A DNA stretch of 64,000 bases, from NCBI RefSeq assembly GCF_002855515.1, contig NZ_PKRP01000007.1, positions 186,001 through 250,000 on the forward strand, in the 5' to 3' direction. How positions within the stretch are numbered: the stretch's first letter is position 1; every line of letters starts with the position of its first letter. Both the position numbers and the translations under genes were made by a program. This stretch comes from Rhizobium sp. TH135 (GTDB lineage: Bacteria; Pseudomonadota; Alphaproteobacteria; Rhizobiales; Rhizobiaceae). This document shows, piece after piece, positions 27,334 through 38,200 of the stretch. Under the pieces are notes generated by a model. It was not told where the DNA came from, ran no database searches, and saw only the letters and a program-made list of their open reading frames with translations.

Positions 27334-28920
27334 ATGCCGTCGGTTGATTTGATTGATGCCTCGCAGAACTCGCTGCCGGTTGCTGCGGATAGTCCCTACG
27401 ACCTGCGATGGATGCTGCGCACTGTTTTTGGCAAGCTCGCTCTCGTGGTCACGATCACCGCCATATTTGCGGGCGCGGCTGTCGCTTACGTGCTTTTGCG
27501 GCCAGCGGAATACACGGCCGTTTCGACGCTCAATATCAACAACCTGAGGCTGTCGCTCAGTCGCGACGATGCGTATTTTTCTGAGATACAGTTTGACCCG
27601 ACCTTCCTGGAGACCCAGATTCAGATCATCGGCTCTGACTCGGTCCTCAATCAGGCGCTGGTCAAACTTGGGCTTGTGGAAGCACCAAAGGCTGCAGCCA
27701 CTCCCGAAGAAGACGCGATCTGGCGGATGGCGGACGCCAAGGCGCTCGACGAGTTTCGCCGCGCCCTTGCGGTACAGCGCCGAGGAATGAGCAATCTCGT
27801 CAGCATCAGCTTTAGTGCCGAAGACCCGCAATACGCGGCTCAAGTCGCCAATACCGTATCAACGACCTATCTTGAAAAGCTCGATCAGGATCGCTCCGAT
27901 TCAGCAGAGACCGCGAGCAGCTGGCTGAGAGAAAGCCTTCAGGAAGTCGGACCAAAAGCCCAGATCGTCTCGGAAGCGCTGCCTCCTGTCGACAAAAGCA
28001 ATATTCGTGGGGTACTTCTGATCGCCGCAGCGATCAGCGTCGGCGCAGCAAGCGCTATCACTCTGGTCCTTGCGCTTGCGGCAATCGACAAGCGGATAAA
28101 AACTCCCGAAAAAATCACAGGCATCACGGGCAGGCCCTGCCTTGGCCTTGTGCCGACGCTTCGAACACCTGGTGCTCGGGGCGATAGACAAAGTCTCGCT
28201 GTCTTGGCCATGATCACCAATGGCGAACGGGCGCAACTCTGGCACACGCTTCGTCATGTCGACGCCACCGCAACGACGACAAATGGGCATGGCGCTCCGT
28301 TGATCGTCGGCTTCACGTCGACCGTCGCTGGCGAAGGCACAACGACTATTGCTGCCAATTATGCGGCCATGAAAGTGTTACAGGGTCAGCGCACCTTGCT
28401 GGTTGACGGACAGCTCTACAATAGCCAGCTGTCCCGCCTTCTCAACGCGGGAAATGCAAAAGGCCTCTCCGACATCTTGGGGAGTGACGGGGATGGACTC
28501 CTCGTTCACGTTGTCCGCGACGAAAAAACCGGCCTCGAACTCCTGCCTCTCGGCAAATATGCACCCCGTGAGCACAAGCCCGGGGAGCGGACGACCCAAG
28601 TGAACTGGTCGGATGCGAAGGCAAATACACGCTTGGCTGCGCTTTTCGCAAAATACGACGTTGTCGTTATCGACCTGCCGCCACTGGTGGCAATCGGTGA
28701 TGTACAATCTGCTGCCCACATGGTTGATCACTTCGTCATGGTGCTTGAATGGGGCCGGGTAACAAGTGATTTGCTGCAAGCAGCCTTGGTGCTCAATCCG
28801 CGCTTCCACTCAAAGCTTGCAGGGATCGTGCTCAACCGAGCAGACCGCTCACGTATGAGGCGTGTCTTTTCTCCCTCGGCGACCCTGCTTCAAAAGCAAA
28901 GAGCGCTTTCGCGCGCTTGA
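27334..28920 (+). CDS. Polysaccharide co-polymerase with degenerate BY-kinase domain
   Basis: 528 aa from ATG 27334, chosen for GAGGTGAG just upstream; TTG 27232 and ATG 27310 are in frame. A Wzz domain lies between two helices (about 33-55 and 225-250); its periplasmic part is only about 170 residues, short for a Wzc/ExoP protein. The cytoplasmic P-loop domain keeps Walker B (DVVVIDLPP), but Walker A reads GEGTTT (333-338) where GEGKST/T is expected, so the ATP-binding lysine is absent. Walker A' reads VDGQLYN instead of the usual D-x-D. No C-terminal tyrosine cluster is seen. It probably controls chain length or export without autophosphorylation. It begins 111 bp after the OPX stop. Confidence 0.85.
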   Translation: MPSVDLIDASQNSLPVAADSPYDLRWMLRTVFGKLALVVTITAIFAGAAVAYVLLRPAEYTAVSTLNINNLRLSLSRDDAYFSEIQFDPTFLETQIQIIGSDSVLNQALVKLGLVEAPKAAATPEEDAIWRMADAKALDEFRRALAVQRRGMSNLVSISFSAEDPQYAAQVANTVSTTYLEKLDQDRSDSAETASSWLRESLQEVGPKAQIVSEALPPVDKSNIRGVLLIAAAISVGAASAITLVLALAAIDKRIKTPEKITGITGRPCLGLVPTLRTPGARGDRQSLAVLAMITNGERAQLWHTLRHVDATATTTNGHGAPLIVGFTSTVAGEGTTTIAANYAAMKVLQGQRTLLVDGQLYNSQLSRLLNAGNAKGLSDILGSDGDGLLVHVVRDEKTGLELLPLGKYAPREHKPGERTTQVNWSDAKANTRLAALFAKYDVVVIDLPPLVAIGDVQSAAHMVDHFVMVLEWGRVTSDLLQAALVLNPRFHSKLAGIVLNRADRSRMRRVFSPSATLLQKQRALSRA

Positions 28921-29510
28921 CGAACCAGACAAGCCGCGGCTGAACGACCCTTCCGAACCAAAACTCCCCGGGAATGGCTTGCCGGAAATTGCCCGTGATT
29001 TCTCACGCGGCTTTCGGCTGGCGTCACATGATATCGCGTGACACAATTATGCTAGGTTTGCTTGCGACAACTGATTCTCGATTGTCGGGCACGCTTGAGA
29101 GAGACCATGACACCACGAATTAAGGCACTGCTGTTCGCCGCGATCTTTTCGGCTGCGTGCTGGTCTGCGGTGGTCGTTGCCGCGGTGGGCCTCTTTCATG
29201 GGGCGGATGTAAGTCTCGACAGGAATAATACTGCCAGCGTCACGAAGTGACCTATCGGGCGATTTCTGATTGTCCGCGCCCCTTTGCTTGATGGGGACAT
29301 CTGCATTTTTACTCGGTTTGCCCCACGCCAGTTGTGAACAGGCGTGCACTTTCGGTCCTTTTCTGGGTGGAAAGCACTAAACGCGAGTCAATGCGTTGCA
29401 ATGACTCGAAAATGCAGGCGAAGGTTAACAACTGGTTGATAATAAACCAAGACCCCCATATACTCATGGGGCAGCATATTGTTATTCTACTTTGAGCATG
29501 TGGTGATTTA
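28921..29510. promoter_or_regulatory. Intergenic region before exoY-like gene, with small ORF and dyad
   Basis: 590 bp holding one possible 47-codon membrane-peptide gene (29107-29250) and, upstream of the ExoY-like start, a dyad CGAGTCA-N11-TGACTCG at 29384-29408 that could be an operator about 100 bp before the start codon. The rest shows no coding signal. Confidence 0.4.
29107..29250 (+). CDS. Putative 47-aa single-helix membrane peptide
   Basis: Starts at ATG 29107 (MTPRIKALLFAAIFSAACWS), with one hydrophobic helix at about 7-30 and a short polar tail ending NNTASVTK. A GAGAGA sequence lies at ribosome-site distance. Such small membrane peptides are frequent between rhizobial exo genes (ExoX-like regulators are one known type, but I see no specific match). 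It could equally be a chance ORF. Confidence 0.4.
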   Translation: MTPRIKALLFAAIFSAACWSAVVVAAVGLFHGADVSLDRNNTASVTK

Positions 29511-30212
29511 ATGGCGTACCTTCCGGCATCACATCGGCGACCTGTAAATATGCGGCGCCAACATGCTGGATTCGCCTGGCATCAAGCAAATACACGTGCT
29601 CGAATTGCCGCTAATTCAAAGCTGAAACGGTTGTTTGACATCCTCGTTTCGGCCAGCGCCTTGATTTTCTTTCTGCCCGCCCTTCTGGCTGTGGCGATAC
29701 TTATCAAGCTGGATAGCCCTGGACCGATACTCTTCAAACAAAAGAGATGGGGCAAAGGCGGCAGCGAGATAGTCATCTACAAGTTCCGATCGATGAAGAT
29801 CGATGAGTGCGACACAACCGGTGTAAAACAGACCGTTCACAAAGATCCACGACTTACATTGATGGGAACCTGGCTGCGGCGAACGAATATCGACGAGCTC
29901 CCGCAATTGTGGAACATCCTGATCGGCAACATGTCTCTGGTAGGGCCACGGTGTCACGCCATTGGAATGATGGCTGCAGGAGTGCCCTACGAAGAGCTTG
30001 TCCCCAATTATGCAGCACGCCATGCCGTGAAGCCCGGCCTGACCGGCCTTGCGCAAGTTCGCGGCTTACGAGGCCCGACTGACAGACCGTCCAAGGCCAA
30101 ATCCAGAATAGCATGTGATCTGTACTACATACAGAACTACAGCATCTGGCTCGACTTGTGGATCCTTTTTGCAACGATCAGGAATGAGCTCAGAGGCGGC
30201 ACAGGTTTTTAG
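29511..30212 (+). CDS. ExoY-like undecaprenyl-phosphate sugar phosphotransferase
   Basis: 233-aa bacterial sugar transferase of the short (ExoY) type, which starts repeat-unit synthesis by putting a sugar-1-phosphate on undecaprenyl phosphate. One hydrophobic hairpin at about 40-66 (FDILVSASALIFFLPALLAV) precedes the catalytic part with VIYKFRSMKID, the DELPQLWNILIGNMSLVGPR block and KPGLTGLAQVRG. The family's catalytic Asp-Glu pair is present (TNIDELPQ). An N-terminal extension of ~35 residues precedes the helix. The gene stands alone with ~260 bp of upstream non-coding DNA. Confidence 0.92.
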   Translation: MAYLPASHRRPVNMRRQHAGFAWHQANTRARIAANSKLKRLFDILVSASALIFFLPALLAVAILIKLDSPGPILFKQKRWGKGGSEIVIYKFRSMKIDECDTTGVKQTVHKDPRLTLMGTWLRRTNIDELPQLWNILIGNMSLVGPRCHAIGMMAAGVPYEELVPNYAARHAVKPGLTGLAQVRGLRGPTDRPSKAKSRIACDLYYIQNYSIWLDLWILFATIRNELRGGTGF

Positions 30213-31008
30213 CCAGCCATGATATGGCGACAAGATTGCCATGCTGTGAACACGGGAAAGAATGGAAGTGGATACCCCCATATCTGTCCACGAAGTCGAT
30301 CATTTCCTCTAGCTGGCTTGAGTCCAGCATCATCTTAGGCATCGATGCGCAATTGCCCTGCAGACGGCAAGAGCGCGCCTTTCACCTGTAGCGACTGACA
30401 GACGCAAGGTTAAGGTACGGACATGGAAGAGCCAGTTTATGTCCATTAACACCGCGAGCCGGCTGCACTTGAGCGCTAAACAAGCCAACTTTTTCAAGCC
30501 GTTCTTTTTACGCATTAGGCATCAAGTCACTGCCAAGACGGAGAGGCTAGGGATTTCGCTTCGAAGTTTCCGCGCACTCTGGAGACGTCGCGATCTACTG
30601 CCAAAAACTATCGTCCTATGGAGGACCGAATTTTTTCCAGAAACCGGTTCAACCGGCCGAGAACCGGGTCGAACAATCGCGACGCTGATATTCAGAATAG
30701 ATCCTGGGAAAGCCATCTACTAAACAACGGAAATTCCTTGATGCGAAAGAAATACTCAGGAAATTTGAGATCATGTAGAAAGCGTCTTGGGAACCTTTGA
30801 TTAGTGATGGGGCGAAGCACAGTGTACTACATCTTTTACATCGACTATTCATCCCCTGCGACATCCAACGCCGCGCGTCCATGAAAAAGATAACTCCAAC
30901 ACAGAGTGAAAGATCTCCTTCGAGGCCGCCAACTTCTGTACGAAGCATCGCATCAAACTCGGGGGTTCGAATCTTAAGAGCGATGACACGACCAGAGGCA
31001 CCCTGCGA
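30213..31008. other. ~800-bp region without a recognisable gene
   Basis: The stretch between the ExoY-like gene and the next glycosyltransferase contains only short unsupported ORFs (the longest about 94 codons, plus strand, 30439-30723) without family resemblance or good ribosome sites. Its base composition looks lower in GC than its surroundings, and it includes a CCGGTT/AACCGG-rich patch near 30640-30665. It may be decayed coding DNA, a recombination scar, or a long regulatory leader. Confidence 0.4.
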
Positions 31009-32208
31009 ATGCTGACGCAAAATCAACCAAAAGTAGTGCTGATCGCACCTAATGCCGGAACCAAAATGGGGGGCGAAGCGATCAAGGCCTATCAGTACTT
31101 TCGCTGGTTGTTAGACCAGGGCATTGATGCGGTACTTGTTACCCATGGACGGAACCGGCAGGAGTTGGAACTTCGGTTGCCCGCCGAACGCGTTCTCTGG
31201 GTCGAGGAGACGCCGCTTCAGGCGTTTCTGTGGCATAGCCGCATTTTACGTCCTCTGGTGAGCGTGTACTTTCACCGCACGGCTGCACGACTAACAAAAG
31301 ACCTCGACCGCGCCACAACCCTTTTACATTACATTTGTCCGATTTCGCCGGTTACTCTACGCTTTCCGCCCAAGGGTTATCGTGTGGTAATGGGGCCGTT
31401 AAACGGTAACCTTGTTTACCCGCCGGCATTTCGATACCGCGCAGGACGCAAGCAGCGCGTACAAGAATCGCTTTATGGTCTAACGCAGCGATTCTTCGGG
31501 GCACTGTTCGGGGATAAACGTCGGGCCGAAACAGTACTAGTTTCGGGGGGCGAACGAACGCGGGCAGCTCTGAGGCTGGCTGGCGTAGCAGAAGCGAGGA
31601 TGGTTGACGTATTGGATGCAGGCGTGTCCACTGCGCTGATTGGGCTAGACCCCGCCCGGCACGATGGGCGCAACCCACATTTCGTCGCGCTAGGGCGTTT
31701 CGACGCGTACAAGGCTTATGACCTGACGATCAAAGCAGTGGCAGCGGCGGACGATGATATTTGTGTCACCATCTTCGGGGATGGCTATATGCGCGCATCT
31801 CTCGAAGAGCTAGCAACAAGCCTCGGGGTGGCAGAACGCGTGTCTTTCCCAGGCTGGCTAGCACATGAACAATTATCTGAATTGCGCCGATATCGCGGCT
31901 TCGTGTTTCCCACCTTGGCGGAAGCAAACGGGATCGTCATCCAGGAAGCAATGGCGCTGGGTCTACCGGTGCTGACACTTCGTTGGGGCGGGCCCGTATT
32001 GCTGGCCGACGATAACAGCGCGCTATTCATTGAACCTGACGGTGAGGACGCTGTGGTCGCAGAGCTTGCGAAGGCGATGAACCTGTTGGCTGCAGATCCA
32101 GTTCTGGCCACCCGTATCGGTGCTGCGGCAAATGCGCGAGCACAGGCCGCTTTCACCTGGGACAGCGTTGCCGAAAGCTGGTCGGCGCACTACTCACCCA
32201 AGCAGTGA
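31009..32208 (+). CDS. Glycosyltransferase family 4
   Basis: 399-aa GT-B fold enzyme. The N-terminal Rossmann half has VVLIAPNAGTKMGGEAIKAY with the glycine-rich donor/acceptor loop; the C-terminal half has FVALGRFDAYKAYDLTIKAV and the EX7E donor motif in EANGIVIQEAMALGLPVL. Cytosolic, probably adds one sugar of the repeat unit. Codon choice (frequent TTA, ATA, CTA and ACA-type codons) looks different from the neighbouring GC-rich genes, and the gene is isolated by a long non-coding stretch, hinting at separate acquisition. Confidence 0.88.
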   Translation: MLTQNQPKVVLIAPNAGTKMGGEAIKAYQYFRWLLDQGIDAVLVTHGRNRQELELRLPAERVLWVEETPLQAFLWHSRILRPLVSVYFHRTAARLTKDLDRATTLLHYICPISPVTLRFPPKGYRVVMGPLNGNLVYPPAFRYRAGRKQRVQESLYGLTQRFFGALFGDKRRAETVLVSGGERTRAALRLAGVAEARMVDVLDAGVSTALIGLDPARHDGRNPHFVALGRFDAYKAYDLTIKAVAAADDDICVTIFGDGYMRASLEELATSLGVAERVSFPGWLAHEQLSELRRYRGFVFPTLAEANGIVIQEAMALGLPVLTLRWGGPVLLADDNSALFIEPDGEDAVVAELAKAMNLLAADPVLATRIGAAANARAQAAFTWDSVAESWSAHYSPKQ

Positions 32209-32241
32209 TGGGCTCTGAAGTACTTCCCATGTTCGAGTGAA

Positions 32242-35200
32242 TCAGCCCGCACTTCGCACTGTATACCTTGAGTCTGCTCGCGACGATCCGAGACGCATGG
32301 TACGGCATGCGGGTTCGCCATCCGCCAATCGGAGATACTGGCGCATCTTCTCGGACATGACCCGCACATTCGGGTTCAAGACCATGGTGTCATGATCGCC
32401 CGGCACCTCGATCACCGTCAGATTGGGGCAGTGCGCCGACCAACCATTGTCGTGTGAAGCGATGTTGCGCCCTTCCTGCAATTTCCGACCGCCGGTGATG
32501 TGATACAAGACCTTAAGCTTGGGCCGCAGCAACACCACCTCTCCATCATAGGGCGCAACACGATAGCGCTCCAGCGCTCGCAGAAACGCTTGGTGAACCC
32601 GTTCATTGTGCAGATCGACTGGCTTAGGCTTTTCTCCCAAAGCTTCCTTTTGCGTTTGCTGGTATTCGGCCCAGCGACGCCGGCTGTCGATCCAGTTGGC
32701 GACAAACCGTCCGCGATCGCGCCGTACATCCTGCAGCTTCATCAAGACGCGGTCGAGCAGTGTCAGATGGGTCTTTTCCGGAAGCGGCGTGTCCAGCATG
32801 AAGAGCTGCGTGACTGTCTCGCCAGCCTCCCTCAATTGAAGGGCCATCTCATAGGCAATCAAACCACCGCCAGAAAACCCACCAAGACTGTAGGGACCGT
32901 GCGGCTGCACGCGTCGAATTTCGGCAAGGCAATCCCGTGCCGCAGCCTCAAAGGTTTCATGGGGCTCCTGGCCCGCATAAAGGCCGCGCGCCTGCAAGCA
33001 GTAAACCGGTCGGTCTTGCCCCAGTTGCAAGGCGAGAGCCCGAAGGTTCAACACGTTGCCAAACATCCCTGCGCAAAGAAACACTGGGCGGCGCGAATTG
33101 TCCGGCCCATCGCTCATCGCGACCAGATGCGTCGGCGCGTCAAGAATGGCGCCAGCACCGGCATCCAACGATGTCGGCGTATCCGCCGGCACCTTCTGAT
33201 CGATCAAGTCAGCGCAGGCGGCAATGGTTGCTGCACGAAACAGGACAGAAATCGGCAGATCGACGCCAAAGATCTTGTCGATCATTCGAAACAGCCGCAC
33301 CGCGATCAGCGAATGTCCGCCAATATCGAAGAAGTTGTCGTGGATCCCGACCCGCTCGACCCCGAGCAGTTCACTCCAGCACGCGGCAAGTCTCCGTTCT
33401 GTCTCGCTTCGTGGCGCGACATAGTCGGTGTCCAGATCGGGTCTGTCGAAGAGCTGGACGCCTGCTTTTTGCGTGGCCTGAGTGCGCCGCGCAGCCTTCT
33501 GGATCAATTGGGCAAGCGGCATGGAAGAAAGGATGGGCTGCGTCTTGCCAGTCGCGAGCGCACGTTCCAGAAGGTCGAACCCTTCGGAAGGCCGGATGCC
33601 CTGGCTAACCTGAAAGGCAAAATCTGCGGCAACCGGATACGCGCCCCCGTTGACGGTAGGCCGTCTCGTTGCATCCGCGATCTGCGCCCCTGCCGCAAAT
33701 CCGGTATCGGCGGCCAGCCGCTTCACCATGAAACGATCTATCTGCAGCAAGATGCGTCCATCAGGATCGGCGATTGTCACATCAAAGACCGCATATCCTG
33801 CTTCCATCTGGCCCGCGTCTTGAAGGCGCACATGGCTGCGGATGACAGCTGGGAGATTACCCGATACGCGTATACGTCCGTATGAAATCGGAGCCCAAAG
33901 GACGCCCGAGCGACCATAATCCGGAACAAGATCCATTGCATATCCGGTCGCGATATCGAGCAAGGCCGGATGAAGGTGCCAGCCTTCACTCATGTCCATG
34001 CAAAACTGTTCCGGCAATCCGAGCGTGGCAAGGGCCTCCGTCTTGCCCAATGAGAGCTTTCTGAGAACAGCCCAGCGCGGGCCGAACTTCACCCGACCCT
34101 CTTGCGCGGATACCAGTGCCCGGCCGTCGGGAGCTTCGGATGTCGAGATCCAACGGCTGTCCGCATGGTCAGGCATGAATGCCTCTGTGGCCGCTGGCGC
34201 TGCAGCTTGCGGAACAATCATGGCTTCCGCACAGATGCGGAATGCGTCTTGCTCGCCGTCATCAGGGCCGGCAGTCACGAAAGCGCGCAGACCGTTGTCA
34301 TGCGCCTCGATCCGGCAACGGACGCGTTTGACCGTGCCATCTGCGATATCGAGCATCCCAAGGAAGACCAGATCTGCGAAGTCAACATTCGGGCCGAAGC
34401 CGTATTCTACCGCGGCCTGCAGCATCAGCTCGATATATCCCGTCCCCGGCAGGATGGGTTGGCCGGAAACCAGGCGATGTTCGTTCCAGAGCCAATGGCT
34501 TTTGGGGCTGGCATCGAATTCAAGCCACAAAGTGCCGTCTCGGTCTTCGACCCATCGCTTAAACAGGGCACCGTGGGAGACGTCATCGGTCCATCCGCCG
34601 TGCGGCCGAGCGGGAGCACTCACTGCACGTGCTCCAATTCCGACCTCGTTCCAAATACCCCAATGCACGGCAACCGTTCGCCGGCCCTCTGCCGCTGCAC
34701 TTTCGGCATAAGCATTCAGATAGGCGTTGGCCGCCACGTAGTCGACCTGACCCGCAGGCGCAATATCGGTGCTGCTCGAGGAAAAGAGGACCAGAAGGTC
34801 AAGCGGCTCGTCCTTCAGGAGCCGGTGCAGCACGTCTGTACCATACACCTTGGGCGCAAGCACCTTCTCGATTTCGTCGCGCGACTTCAGCTGGATGAGA
34901 TTGTCCTGGACGGCCCCTGCCGTATGCAGAACGCCATGAATTGTGCCGAATCTCTGCTTGCCCTGCGCGATGGCTGTTGCCATCTGTTCTGCGTTACAGA
35001 CATCGGCCGCGGCATAAAAAACCTCTGCGCCCTGCGCTTCAAATTCCTGCAGCACTTTGATGGCACGGGCAATTCGGTCGTCGCCCCGATGCAGACGGCG
35101 GTAAAGCTGCCATTCACTGCGCTCTGGAAGCTTGGTGCGACCGACAAGGATCACGCGCGCCTGGTAGCGCTCAATGAGTTCCCGGGCGATGACGAGAGAT

Positions 35201-38200
35201 AGGTCGCCCAGCCCCCCTGTCAGGAGATAGACGCCACCCGATCGGAATTGCGGCTTGGAACTCGCCTCCGGCAAAGGCAGCGGCATGTGACCTGCTTTGT
35301 ATCGACGACCCCGCCGATAAGCGACAACCTCGCTCACCGGGGACGCAGACATTTCTTCCCACAGAAACTCGAAATCGGCAGTATCGCCAATATCGACTCG
35401 TGAGGACGCCGCCGGGGCATCACGCTTCCACCATCTCCGGTCAAGATCCTGCTTGGCGAGCGGAAGCTCGGTGTCAATGACGCGGACCGTGACCCCATCC
35501 AGTTCCTTCGGAATGACCAGGGCCGGCCCGAGGACCGTCGCCTTGCCGGGATAAGGCGGTGGCTCATCGCCGAGCCGCTGCATGCCATTCGTCACGACGG
35601 TCATGTGGACATCGGCAACCGCAGCATCCCCCATTGCCTGGGCAAGATGGAACAGGCTGTAGAAGCCATGTTCCTGCATTTTTTCAAAGAAGCTCGACCC
35701 GCGCCGATGGGTCTCGTCAGCGGTCACCAGCCAGAGATGCACGACCTGAGACGGGAAGCCTGTTCCTTCCACAAGGCTCGACACCAGGGCATCATAGCCC
35801 GCCTTCCCGTCCTCCGGGCACAGCTGATAGGATTGCGGTGAGATTTGTTCAAATCCATCGCCGACCGAAACGGTGGTGACTTCGTGACCCTTCTGGCGCA
35901 ACCGCGCCACTAGGCCCTCGCCGATCCCGGTTTCATCCAGAAAGACCAGCCAGGACGATGGTTCGAGTTCGGAATCGAGCGGAGCATCTGAAGCGACTTG
36001 CCGCCAGCAAGGCCTGTATCCCCAATCCTTCATGTCAGCCTGTCGCAGAAGCGCCGCTGTGTCCTCGTGTACTGCAACGGTCTTGTTCGGTTCTATGAAG
36101 TAGCGCTGCCTCTGGAAGGCGTAAGTCGGCAACGTGACCAAACGCCCTTTTGCGCTGGCGTCTGGATCAACCGGCTCGATTGGCAAGCCAAGCGCCCAGG
36201 CCCGTCCAACCGCCGAAATAAAATGAATGCGGTCGTCGGTCTCGTGCTCGGGATGCGGGAGGGTGTTGATAACCCGATTGGCTTCTATGCCGGGCTGCGC
36301 CTTGGCAAGCGACGACAGCGCACGCCCAGGGCCAACCTCGATATAGACCCTGGCGGGACCATCAGCCAGTTTGGCCATGCCTTTGGCAAACAGGACCGTC
36401 GAGCGCAAATGCTGGACCCAGTAGCGGGGATCGCGCGCATCGTTGTCGGACAATGGTTCGCCCGTCAGATTGGACAGGATTGGGATCGTCGGTGCACTCA
36501 ACCGGATCTCACGCAAAAAGGCCTCGAAGCGCGGAAGCACAGCATCAAGCATGCGAGAATGCGCAGCGATATTGATCTGGATTCGGCTGGTGTCGATACC
36601 CCGTTGCGCCAATTCGCTTGCAAAGCGGTCGAGGTCAGCGTCACGACCCGATACAACGCATAGTTCCGGCGCGTTCACCGAAGCAAGGTCGAGCTCAGGT
36701 GGAAGCAGCGACTGCAGATGAGTTGCGGAAAGGGGCACGCTGAGCATGCCACCGGGTTCAACACTATCAAAAAGCTCACCACGCAAGCGAACGAGGTTGA
36801 CCACATCGCGGTAGGACATGACCCCAGCGATACATGCCGCAGCGTTTTCGCCCATGGAATGGCCAATCAATGCGGATGGGCGAAGTCCCCAATGCATCCA
36901 AAGGCGCGCGGTTGCAATCTCGGCAATGAGGATCGCGGGCAACTGCAGCGATGGAAGGAGAAATGCCTGCGCGGCCTCTGACTGACTGTCCTCAGCAAAC
37001 CATGCAGCTCGTATGTCAGTGGCGGCCTTGGACGGAAGATAGGACAGGCCTTCGTCAATCCAGGCCCTGAAACGAGCATCCTCACGATAGAGGCTTTGGA
37101 CCATTCCGACATGCTGGGCGCCGCCGCCTGGAAACATGAAGACGGCTTCGGCCGTTCCATCAATCACCGTGTGGGAGAAGATCCGCTTTTCATCATTGCC
37201 AGGCAGGACCGCAAGCGCATCGTCGCGCCCACGCACAGCCACGACCCGGCGATGTTCGAAGTGCTTCCGGCCGTTCAGCAGCGTATGAGCGGCGTCCAGA
37301 GTGGTCAGATCCGGGTTTGCCTCAAGCGCCTGCCCCAGCCGCGCTACCTGCTCCTCCAGGGCCTTCCGGCTCTTCGCACTGAACACCAGAATGCTTCCCG
37401 CGTCACTGGCTGCAGCAGCGTTGAAAGAGGTGCGCGGCGCTTCTTCAATGATCACATGGGCATTGGTGCCGCCGACGCCAAGTGAATTCACAGCTGCGCG
37501 TCGCGGCCCCATCACCTTCGGCCAGGGTTCAAGCTGACTGTTGACCAGGAACGGACTGCTGGTGAAATCGATAGCAGGGTTGGGCTTTTCAAAGCCCAGG
37601 GTCGGCGGGATTTCCCCATGCTGTACAGCAAGTGTCGCCTTGATGAGGCCCACGACGCCGGCTGCGGTATCAAGATGGCCTATGTTCGATTTGACGGAGC
37701 CCACATGGCAAAATCCGGTCTTGCTGGTGCTTTGACGGAACGCCTGTGTCAGCGCTTCGATTTCAATCGGATCGCCGAGAGCCGTTCCCGTGCCATGACA
37801 CTCCACGAACTGGATCGTATCAGCGTCGATTCCACCCAATCCTTGTGCTTCGATGATCGCTTCCGCCTGTCCCGTCACACTCGGCGCCAGATAACCAGCC
37901 TTGCTCGCTCCGTCATTATTCACCGCGGATGCCTTGATCACCCCGTGAATGATGTCTCCATCAGCGATTGCGTCCGCCAGCCGGCGCAAGACCACGACAC
38001 CCGCTCCACTACCGAAAATTGTGCCGGCGGCGCGATGATCGAATGGCCGACAATGCCCGTCTGGCGAAAGGATTTCTCCGTCCTGGAAGACGTATCCCCT
38101 GCGATGCGGCAGTTCGATCGTTGAGCCGCCTGCAAGCGCCATGTCGCATTCCCCGCTGAGGAGGCTCTGGCAGGCATAATGCACAGCAACCAGCGACGTG

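Noticed and set aside
30640-30665. CCGGTT/AACCGG-rich patch as a terminator or attachment site
   Set aside because: The stem is imperfect, there is no T tract or integrase gene, and no matching second site was found.
30439-30723. 94-codon ORF in the gene-poor region
   Set aside because: No ribosome site, no family resemblance and irregular composition; treated as chance.
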